DNA of 64,000 nt from Branchiostoma floridae (Eukaryota > Chordata > Leptocardii > Amphioxiformes > Branchiostomatidae). The translations under genes and the position numbers were made by a program. The DNA lies in assembly GCF_000003815.2 (NCBI RefSeq), contig NC_049997.1, positions 1,854,329-1,918,328 on the forward strand. Direction: 5' to 3'. Shown one piece after another: positions 13,401-25,400 of this stretch (positions are counted from its first letter, which is position 1; each line of letters starts with the position of its first letter). A model generated the notes under the pieces. The model saw only the letters and a list, made by a program, of their open reading frames with translations. It was not told where the DNA came from and did no database searches.

Positions 13401-16400
13401 AATGTTGCTGGGTAAGAGTGTCATGATCACCAGTGCTGGGTAAGTGTGTCATGATCACCAATGCTGGGTAAGTGTGTCATGATCAACAGTGCTGGTAAGT
13501 GTGCAATGATCAATGTTGCTGGGTAAGAGTGTCATGATCACCAGTGCTGGGTAAGTGTGTCATGATCACCAGTGCTGCTTAAGTGTGTCATGATCCCCAG
13601 TGCTGGTAAGTGTGCAATGATCAATGTTGCATCACCAGTGCTGGTAAGTGTGCAATGATCAATGTTGCTGGGTAAGAGTGTCATGATCACCAGTGCTGGG
13701 TAAGTGTGTCATGATCACCAGTGCTGGGTAAGTGTGTCATGATCACCAGTGCTGGTAAGTGTGCAATGATCAATGTTGCTGGGTAAGAGTGTCATGATCA
13801 CCAGTGCTGGGTAAGTGTGTCATGATCACCAATGCTGGGTAAGTGTGTCATGATCACCAATGCTGGGTAAGTGTGTCATGATCACCAGTGCTGGTAAGTG
13901 TGCAATGATCAATGTTTCTGGGTAAGTGTGTCATGATCACCAGTGCTGTGTAAGAGTGTCATGATCACCAGTGCTGGGTAAGTGTGTCATGATCACCAGT
14001 GCTGTGTAAGTGTGTCATGATCACCAGTGCTGGTAAGTGTGCAATGATCAATGTTGCTGGGTAAGTGTGTCATGATCACCAGTGCTGTGTAAGTGTGTCA
14101 TGATCACCAGTGCTGGGTAAGTGTGTCATGATCACCAGTGCTGGGTAAGTGTGTCATGATCACCAGTGCTGTGTAAGTGTGCAATGATCAATGTTGCTGG
14201 GTAAGTGTGTCATGATCACCAGTGCTGTGTAAGTGTGTCATGATCACCAGTTGCTGGGTAAGTGTGTCATGATCACCAGTGCTGTGTAAGTGTATAATGA
14301 TCAATGTTGCTGGGTAAGTGTGTCATGATCACCAGTGCTGTGTAAGTGTATAATGATCAATGTTGCTGGGTAAGTGTGTCATGATCACCAGTGCTGGTAA
14401 GTGTGTGATGATCAATGTTGCTGGGTAAGTGTGTCATGATCACCAGTGCTGGTAAGTGTGAAATGATCAATGTTGCTGGGTAAGAGTGTCATGATCACCA
14501 GTGCTGTGTAAGTGTATAATGAACAATGTTGCTGGGTAAGAGTGTCATGATCACCAGTGCTGTGTAAGTGTGTGATGATCAATGTGCTGGGTAAGTGTGT
14601 CATGATCACCAGTGCTGGGTAAGTGTGCAATGATCAATGTTGCTGGGTAAGTGTGTCATGATCACCAGTGCTGTGTAAGTGTGTCATGATCACCAGTGCT
14701 GGGTAAGTGTGTCATGATCACCAGTGCTGGGTAAGTGTGTCATGATCACCAGTGCTGTGTAAGTGTGCAATGATCAATGTTGCTGGGTAAGTGTGTCATG
14801 ATCACCAGTGCTGGTAAGTGTGTCATGATCACCAGTGCTGTGTAAGTGTGTCATGATCACCAATGCTGGGTAAGTGTGTCATGATCACCAGTGCTGGTAA
14901 GTGTGCAATGATCAATGTTGCTGGGTAAGAGTGTCATGATCACCAGTGCTGGGTAAGTGTGTCATGATGACCGGTGCTGGGTAAGTGTGTAATGATCCCC
15001 AGTGCTGGTAAGTGTGCAATGATCAATGTTGCTGGGTAAGAGTGTCATGATCACCAGTGCTGGGTAAGTGTGTCATGATCACCAGTGCTGCTTAAGTGTG
15101 TCATGATCCCCAGTGCTGGTAAGTGTGCAATGATCAATGTTGCATCACCAGTGCTGGTAAGTGTGCAATGATCAATGTTGCTGGGTAAGTGTGTCATGAT
15201 CACCAGTGCTGTGTAAGAGTGTCATGATCACCAGTGCTGGGTAAGTGTGTCATGATCACCAGTGCTGGGTAAGTGTGTCATGATCACCAGTGCTGGTAAG
15301 TGTGTAATGATCAATGTTGTTGGGTAAGTGTGTCATGATCACCAGTGCTGGTAAGTGTGCAATGATCAATGTTGCTGGGTAAGAGTGTCATGATCACCAG
15401 TGCTGGGTAAGTGTGTCATGATCACCAATGCTGGGTAAGTGTGTCATGATCACCAATGCTGGGTAAGTGTGTCATGATCACCAGTGCTTGGGTAAGTGTG
15501 CAATGATCAATGTTTCTGGGTAAGTGTGTCATGATCACCAGTTGCTGTGTAAGNNNNNNNNNNNNNNNNNNNNNNNNNNNNNNNNNNNNNNNNNNNNNNN
15601 NNNNNNNNNNNNNNNNNNNNNNNNNNNNNNNNNNNNNNNNNNNNNNNNNNNNNTGCTGGTTAGTGTGCCATGATCACCAGTGCTGGTAAGTGTGCAATGA
15701 TCAATGTTGCTGGGTAAGAGTGTCATGATCACCAGTGCTGGGTAAGTGTGTCATGATCACCAATGCTGGGTAAGTGTGTCATGATCAACAGTGCTGGTAA
15801 GTGTGCAATGATCAATGTTGCTGGGTAAGAGTGTCATGATCACCAGTGCTGGGTAAGTGTGTCATGATCACCAGTGCTGCTTAAGTGTGTCATGATCCCC
15901 AGTGCTGGTAAGTGTGCAATGATCAATGTTGCATCACCAGTGCTGGTAAGTGTGCAATGATCAATGTTGCTGGGTAAGTGTGTCATGATCACCAGTGCTG
16001 TGTAAGAGTGTCATGATCACCAGTGCTGGGTAAGTGTGTCATGATCACCAGTGCTGGGTAAGTGTGTCATGATCACCAGTGCTGGTAAGTGTGTAATGAT
16101 CAATGTTGTTGGGTAAGAGTGTCATGATCACCAGTGCTGGTAAGTGTGTAATGATCAATGTTGCTGGGTAAGAGTGTCATGATCACCAGTGCTGGGTAAG
16201 TGTGTCATGATCACCAGTGCTGGGTAAGTGTGTCATGATCACCAGTGCTGGTAAGTGTGTAATGATCAATGTTGTTGGGTAAGAGTGTCATGATCACCAG
16301 TGCTGGTAAGTGTGTAATGATCAATGTTGCTGGGTAAGACTGTCATGATCACCAGTGCTGGGTAAGTGTGTGATGATCAATGTTGCTGGGTAAGAGTGTC

Positions 16401-19400
16401 ATGATCACCAGTGCTGGGTAAGTGTGCAATGATCAATGTTGCTTGGTAAGAGTGCAATGATCACCAGTGCTGGTTAAGTGTGCCATGATCACCAGTGCTG
16501 TGTAAGTGTGTGATGATCAATGTTGCTGGGTAAGAGTGTCATGATCACCAGTGCTGTGTAAGTGCGTGATGATCAATGTTGCTGGGTAAGTGTGCCATGA
16601 TCACCAATGCTGGTAAGTGTGCAATGATCAATGTTGCTGGGTAAGAGTGTCATGATCACCAGTGTTGGTAAGTGTGTCATGATCACCAGTGCCGGATGAG
16701 TGCCACTTGTGCTGAGAAACTGTTTAAAAAGTGTTTGGTAAGTGTGACAATGGTGATGAGTAAGTGTGTCAGTGGTGATGAGTAAGTTTTTCAGTGGTGA
16801 TGAGTAAGTGTGTCAGTGGTGATGAGTAAGTTTGTCAGTGTTGTTGAGTGTGTTATTTTTTTTTATTCACATTTATTTAACGAGGATTTGTGTTATTTGT
16901 GTTATCATTCGGGATGTACTAGTAAATAATGAATTATGTCATTTTTTCTTCTCAGACAATGCCCCACTGGGTACACGTGCCTTCCAGGAATAGGGACGAA
17001 CCCAAACCATGGCTACACAAGTTTCGACACTTTCGGCTACGCGATGTTATCTTCCTTCCGCCTTATCACACAAGACTACTGGGAGAACCTTTACCAATTG
17101 GTATGATAGATATTTTATACTTTTGCAATTTTTAACGAATAGCTGTGTTTGACAGACGTTCTCGGAGACAAAATTTGCCTAAATATTGCATTACAATTGA
17201 TCAAACACCCAAACTATTGATTAGAAAAACAAAATACAAAAAAACGGCCTTGCATTCAGAAAATTTCTAACGTTAATAGCCGTATGGTTTTCTCGTTTCT
17301 GATTGGTCGTAGCCCTTCGGCTCTAGGTTGAGAAACCCCGTTACACTATATCCACCACATGTCGACAAATACGCCAGCGATCACATTACAACCAAATGAC
17401 AATTGATGTCAACACAGTTACAAAAAGTGTAAAAATGAAAACGCATTGCCATGGCGACGGAGTTACGGTTTATATGTATTAAATTGTATGGTTGTTGTTG
17501 GTATGCTTTAGCTTTCACTTTTTATTCTATGGCCTGGCTGTATAAATGTTGGTCAACATTATGAATGTTTGTAGGGCACTGCTGTCAAGAAAAAATCGCG
17601 GTCCCCTGTGTGTGGCGAATGCCCTTGATATCACATGCAACAACAAACACAGCCTGCTAAGTTATTGAATTTTTACAACAGGAATATGCTCACATTCACA
17701 AACCATGTTTCCTATAACGAAAAACAAAACAAAAGGTTTGCTTGGATCGGAAACGGGTAACGTTATCAAACGTGTAACAACAAGCCTACACTTATTTGGT
17801 TATTTTATGTTGCACAATGTTATGTATTGTACAATCTTCCAGCCCTACCTGAAAACAGGCCGATGACCTGAGCGCATGTACTGGGAAAATAATAAACTGT
17901 ATACAATGTATAATATATATAAAACGATATGATTTACCAGGAAAATGCGAAGCTTTCAACATTCATGGAACCGACTACCATACTGACGTGTTTGATTCCA
18001 TATGCTGAACGCTCACATCGCTAGCTCACAAGACACCCGCACATGTTATACATCGTTTTAAAGCTTAGAAAACTGGTGTATATTTTGCCAAACATATGTC
18101 ATCAAACACGTCAGTAAAAACGGGCATTACTCAAACACAATATTAACGAGTAAAATTATACCGATCAAATGACACTAATACAACACGGCAACAACAGCCG
18201 GTTTCGAGTTGACAAATACAAAATTATACGCAATTCTAATTCGTCACAAGTCCATAAATATGTGAATATATAATGTCGATCACTCACCGTCAAACAAGTC
18301 ATTTAATGTACATGTGAAATTTGTGGATATCGACCATGCAACCGTAAGTAATCAAGTTGATTACAGAGCGTAATGTGGTTCAGCAATAAGGTAATGTCAA
18401 GTTGCAGAAAACTATCGGTTAGAAAAAACACAAAATATGACAAACGGCCTTGTGTGTAAATGCGTGTAAAGTGCCAATAGCCGTATGGTTTTCTGATTGC
18501 CCTGCAGTCCTAGGTTAGAAAACCCCGTTACATACCTAGCGGGCGATTAGAAATTGATATCTTCCTTCACGTCCGGCCTAAATGTTTTTTCCTTGGTAGA
18601 TAATCCGAGCGGCCGGTCCGTGGAACATGCTGTTCTTCGTCTTCATCATCTTCCTGGGGTCCTGTTACCTCATCAACCTGATGCTGGCCGTGGTGGCCAT
18701 GTCATACGCGGATGCGAACGACAATGTAAGGCTCTAGTTGCATTGCTTAAGATAATGTCTGTCTTGGCAGGGTTTTTTTTTCGAATAGGTGCACGCATCC
18801 CTGACACATTAGGACATTTATGCCTTGAAAGAGATATCCACAGTACGTTATAATCATTGGTCCAGAGCATCGGTTGCTTTAGGCCTTCGTCGCATTTCCG
18901 AACCGGGGCCCTGCCGGGCAGCTTTTGGAAACAAATAGTATGATATAAAAGATATCAATCTTTGCAAGACGTAAAGAGAAAAGTTGTGGGCGTTATCTGT
19001 GTATAATTAATTTGAGCTGCCTTTTTTTCTGAGGTTTCTCCATAAATCCACATCTGGTACACCCCCAGACTTCATAAATAGTCCATTCCAAAGCAGCCAG
19101 CGATGAATGTGATATGATATTTGATATTCCCTCAACAGTTTAACATCTATTATCATAATACCGCCACGTTTCCGACGATTTCTCTAGCCATACTGATTTG
19201 ACAAATTGTCAACGCATCGTTTTCTCCAGTTACATGTTGCTGTTACAGCTTACCTTTGCCACTTCTTCTGTGTATCTTTTTTGTCGTACTATAAACGTAA
19301 TATCGTAATTGTAACACATCGCAGAATTACACGGAGAACGGGTGCGTGGTTGGGAGGGGGTTCAATAATACCGCCAGGAATAAACACAGCACAATTAACT

Positions 19401-22400
19401 ACCACTATGTACCTTTATACGTCCTCTGTTGTTCCTTCCTTTCCTGTTAGTAATTGCACAAAAAAACTGCATGAGCATACAGAAAGTCATGAGAAAACGG
19501 ATGTATACTTTCAAGAATTTTCATTTGATTTTGGTCTGTCACAACCGCTATGACGTAAAACTTCAGTGCTAGCGTAGATATAACAAGACTGGCAATAAAA
19601 ATATTATAGCCAGCAGAAATGTACTATCCCTGGTACAGCACAATGGTCTGCCAGTAACCTAAACCTACAGCTGAGCACTACAGTGTGTAGTGGAGAATGA
19701 AAAATAAGGAAGAACCAACTGTTGCCAGCACTTCCGTCCTTGAATGACTTTCTTGCACCTAGCCCACATGGCTGTCCTACTTCGTAATATTCCAGTCCTT
19801 GGATAGTATAATAGGCCTTGAACAATTATATTTGGCTCTGAACATGATAACCATTTGAATGCCATCATTCAAGATCATGACCTCTATATAGTTTTTTCCT
19901 GTCTGCCTGTGGCGTATGGCTTGAACAAGCTCTAGAAAAGAAAATGTATCCTTCATAACATAACATAACATAACAAGCAAGACAACGTGATCCATTGTGC
20001 AGAGTTTCCCTGTCTACCACTTAAGTTTCAAACGACAGATTCCTCCAGGGAGCCGGTGTGACCTACATTCCACCATTGCATACCAGAGATACATCTGGAA
20101 CAGATTGGGGGGGGGGGGGGTCGGCTTGCATACCCAGCATACTGCATTCCTGTGGAAAAAATGCCTGTGCAATTCCTAGAATTTTTGCAGACTGAAGGCA
20201 ATATATACCACTTGACGACTCCCCAGAGGCGTAGTCAAAAATGGCGGGAAGATTGCGGCGTACGTTCAATTTTGCCCATTTAGCCGTAGATCCTGGCTAT
20301 CATGCAACGGTTCTTCGCACTTTTACTCCAGTTGTAGGTCACCCACAGAAATTCAAAATTGCTGTTGAATCAGATTATGCTCGTCTCGTCTCGAGGAGGT
20401 GTGATTATTATCTGCAAATCTGGCAATGAATGTGACAGTGTCTTCGTCCCACGACGAGCTCGCCTGCCCCGAAAAAGAACTGAAATCTTTGGCCTTGTAG
20501 TCTTTGAATGCATCCTTATCGAAGCCTTTTTAAAATGTGCTGAACCCGTGGATGTCTGAAGTATGCATAGCCCGGAACTTACTGTTGTTGCACTAGTTTA
20601 TTTGGCTGATTTATTTGGCGGTATTATGATTAGTGCCGGTATTATGATAATGTATGTTAACGGATATACATGTATGAACACCAGTTTGGTAGAGCTACAT
20701 AACATTAGACAAAAATATCGTATTACATAGTACCAGTAAGTTCATTTGTAAAGTGTAGCGTCCGTACCCCCTGCACTTCTGTTTCTATTGTCCAGACTAT
20801 GTAGCATGAATGAAGATTTCTGGTTGCTTAGATTCTTCTGCTGGTGTGATGACATGGGAAGCATTGCGTAATATTCTTTATGTAGACCATCACTTCTTTA
20901 CCTGCAAAATCTTCCATCAGACCTGTTCTTACACAGTACAGATCCAACTTGGAGGATTCCTAATTGGCATGTTAATGTTTATACAAACATTAATGAAACT
21001 GAATGAAGACCTTTATTGTACAATTTTGCCCAACCGAGCTAAGTACAGGTCACAACAAATCAGGACATATACATATAAAAGTATCACAAATCTAGTCTAA
21101 CACAGAAGTTCGGCTTCTTCTCGCTTCTTGGTAATGGTGAAAATGTAGGACTGTATGGGTTTCGCTATTGTCGGTTTGTCCAAAGAGGTTAAAAAACATC
21201 TCCTTGGTTTGTCAAAACGCATGAGAAATATAAACGTTTCATGTGTAATAATGGATGCTTCAATTAATAATTACAGTAACACTCATTAGAGAACAGACAT
21301 GTTGCAATGGGCTAAATGGGCTAATTCTATTGTCTTTTCTATAATTGTGTAGCATCCGTATCCTTGAACTGTTCATAAAAGGTCATATGAAAGATTCCAT
21401 GTTATGTAATACAGGTATTAGTGCTGTAATTCTATGTAGAAGCCTATGAAGGCTAGATAACCAGATAAATTTAGCTACTGTTGTGCCTGGATTAGGAATT
21501 ATAGTATTTGATCTTTGCTTTAAGCCAAAAAGCCTACAAAATATTACAGTTGCTTTTGCAACAAATGGCCAGAAAATGACCTACCATAGTAATACCGCAA
21601 CTTAAGTTGATTTTCATAGTAATATAGTAATAGAAGATGATGAGGATTATACAACCATTTTTTGTTCTACCCCCTTAGTGATCCCCTTATGAAAGCCATG
21701 TAGCAATATTATAAAAGCTCATTGTCAGGAGGTCCTTTAGATAGTATGCCCAAGGTCTTTCAACGTTGAGCCTTTGAACTGCTAACAACAATAAAGGAGT
21801 AAAATGAAGTTGAATTTCCCCCCAAGTAGCCCTTTTTGGAATACCTGTCAACTGTGAAGTAGGCGTGTGCATGTCCAACGTAGTGCATGTCTGGCAAACT
21901 TTATCCTCTAGTTTCTACAGTTACGAAAAGTTGTTCTCAGTCTGACGCCTGACTGTAGGTTAGTTAGTTAGTTGGAATGGATGAAAGGGAATTTCCAACA
22001 GTTAAAAACACACGGTCGTGCTGCCGTTTACATTTGGCTTAGTTAATCTTTTAATACTACATGAGTAAAACCTGAGTCCTGAATAAGGGCACTATCCATG
22101 ATAAACCTTTGGCGAAGGTATGTGTTCGTGGAACTCTAGTTTGTAATGCAATTTTAACCTTGTGGTCCCGTCACGTTAGGACGATGACGACGATTCGTCC
22201 TCCTCCTCATCGTCGTCGTCGTGTTCCTGTTCGGGGAGCGGGTCATGTCACTCTGGAGACTGCTGCTGCGAATGTGTCTCCGTGGCAAGTGACGCAGAAC
22301 GTGGTTCCAACCATTCCCTGGATAAAACAGGCAGCAAACGCGGCAGCAGGTTATCAAAATACTTTCATTTTATGATATTTAAGAATACGTGTTTCTTGTT

Positions 22401-25400
22401 CCTTCTGAAAAACTTTTATCCGCAAGTTTAGCTATGAAAACACAACAACAGAATTGACTGGAAGTAATTTTGCATAAAACAATCGACTATTTAAAAAATG
22501 CAAACAAGACAGACCAAATTTCCTGATAATTTGAGATTCAAATTAATGATGGCAAAATTCATTACCTAATTAACAATACATATCTTTTAGTTGAAGGCAT
22601 ATTTTCTTGTATTCTATCATTCCTGTCTACTTCTCTGTTCAGACTGATCTGAAATTATGTATCATGATGCCTATACCATTGGGGACACTGATGAAGTTCA
22701 GAAAACTATACATTTTTATGTGTAGATTCAGCATTCACAACGTAATTTTGCGGAGTAGATCGTATGAATTGTTGAACGACAGCATTGTCCAGAGCCCCAC
22801 CATGGACAGCATGGTTCGGAGTCCAGATACAGAGCGGACGTCTCTTCCAGATATCCTCAGCAACCAATCGGAAATGGACATGAAGGTAGATTTTATAACA
22901 TACTATAATAAACAATAGCCACTAAAGGTTTGACAAAGCCATAAGCTAAAGATAGGCTACAGAGCGTTTTGGTAGTGTTTGAGTGAGTAGCGCTTTCTGT
23001 TTTTCTTGCCAGCCTTCCTGCGAAGTCCATGTTTCCAATTTTCTTGCCAGCCTTCCTGCGAAGTCCATGTTTCCAATTTCTCCAGTTTATTATTTTAGCC
23101 CTCTCGGGAACAAAGTGTTATCTTTGTGACAAGATAGAACACTGAACAAAGTTTTCTTCGTTTACTCGTTTTCAAACTTCTTTAATTCTTTAGTAAACGT
23201 TTCTACGACTATCAGTTTAAAATGAAACAAATACTATCATATCGGCGCTATATGAAATAGTGCATTCCGAACTTAACCTATTGTATCACGTTTGAGAACA
23301 TTCCAATATCAAGTAATTACGCCACAATACAATAGGTTAAATTCGGATTGCACTGGCTCTGTCTAAATCAGATAGCACCGATAGTATTTGCTTCATTTTG
23401 TACTGATGAAGGCGACAGACAGAGTTGATCTACCAACCTGATGAAACTATTTACGGAAGATATGAACTTTTCTGACGTTCTGGTTATATACTCTTAGCAA
23501 ACATAGTATTGAAATAAAATTTTACTATGACGTTGATAATTCATCATATTTATTACACCCTTACAGGTTATTTCTAACGAACAAAACGTTCCAAATGGGA
23601 TGGCGCCAGAATCATGCCATAACTGTAAGAATTGGCAAGATGTCAGAGACTTCAAGGGAAAAACAAACACGGAAATACCATGTAAGGTTTTTCATATTTC
23701 TGTCCCTTTGAGTTAGGGATTTGCAACATCCTTTAAATGGACGAGTGGTGCTATTCTGATATTGAAATGATTCTCTTCCTTGTAGATGCTTAAAATTCTT
23801 GTAGATACTTATCTAAAGACATACCGTTCTCCAAAGGAGAGTGTTCCAGTTCTGCTAGTAATATTTTTCTGAATCCCATAATGTAATTGTATCGACCATT
23901 TGACATTTAACCTGTACAAGGAAGCATTTGCATTATAAAGCATTATCCCCCGAGTAAATGTACCCTCCAATTAAATTACAGCCAGGTGTACAACCATTGA
24001 ACAAACTTCAATTTGGCAGCTCTAAAGAGATATTTGGTTGAGCTTGACAATTACTTTTGCAATTTGTTTCTGGATACTTGTTTGACAACTTGTAGCCTCA
24101 GTAACTTTATTTCCCACTTGCTTTGGTAAAAAAAGGGGCTTTGAGCCTTTGATCTTTGTCAATCATCCCATTGAAACTTAAGAAAAAAGGGTATTCATAA
24201 AATATGGCAGCTCTTAAGAAATCGCGGTCCGATCTTAAAAACAATGTTTGCAGCATGTGTGTGAATAGTTGTTCATCATTTCCATCCTTAGCAACCTAAT
24301 TCTTCTATTTATATGACCCCAAAGTTGACTTGAACTTTAGCAAGTATCCCATAGGAACCACTAGTTAATGCATCACACCCTGGGTCTGCATGAAGGGGCA
24401 ATACTCAGTTACTGGATTATAAATGGTCCATTTATTTGTTTATCTGTGATTAATTACTATAAATCTAGTTGATTTTTTGTACATAAAGATGTGGTCTTTT
24501 AGAAAATAACACTCTCCTCTGGAGTACATTAAGTCTCATCATCTTAACCCTCAAGCACCCGACCTTTTTTTGCGACTAAAATGACCGAGTGGGTCCAAAC
24601 GGACCCCAAAATGTTTTGTTCATAAAATCTCAGTACCATTTCTTATCGGCGATCATTGTATATGCATTGCTTTGTCAATGTAAGAGGAAGATTTTGAGAT
24701 GTTAATGTGTTGCTAATTCCAACTCATCATCATAATTTATGCAAAAGTTCCGAAGGACCACGTTTTGCACTAAACCTATTCCGACCAGATAGGGGAATTT
24801 TGAGGCCCTCAGCAACACTTATGTCCAATAACTCATGAACGGCTAGAGCTAACGCTACGAAACTCTTTAACTTATCAAAAAATATTGTTTGCAAAAGTTT
24901 TTGGTCAATAAAATAAGTTTATCATTTTTGGGGGTTGCCATGGCAACCATATTCTAACAGGCATATTTTGCCAAAATTTGACAATTTCAATTTAAACAAG
25001 GTTTTCTTGGTAAACTACACCTGTTTTCTGACAACAATTAAATTCTATGAAATGCAATGTAATTTTCATGACTTAAAATGTATAATTTATGCTAATTTCA
25101 TGACGTCATTTGTCAAAATCCAAGATGGCCGCCCTGATTTGGTAAATGACGTCATAATGTCGTCACATTACATGTTGATGACACAGAAATTTTTGTAAAG
25201 ATTAAGGGTTACATTCTTATTATCGTCTGAAAGTTTAGTAGTCATACTATAAGCGGTTAAGGAATTAGCGTCCAAAGTTTGTTTTAAAAACTACACATTT
25301 TTGCTGGGGTCCGTTTGGACCCCAGAGGGACTGAACACAAACTTTCTTTATAATTTCCACATATTTGTACCAATCTTTGCGAAAACTTCGGAGAAGGTAT

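Noticed and set aside
14412-15732. Reverse-strand open frames reading repeated HSTGDHDTL-type peptides
   Set aside because: They are translations of the 28-bp minisatellite. The unit is not a multiple of three, so frames rotate, and one runs through N.
12771-16692. Possible CRISPR-like array
   Set aside because: Repeats are contiguous with no unique spacers, there are no cas-like genes, and the context is an intron in an animal gene.
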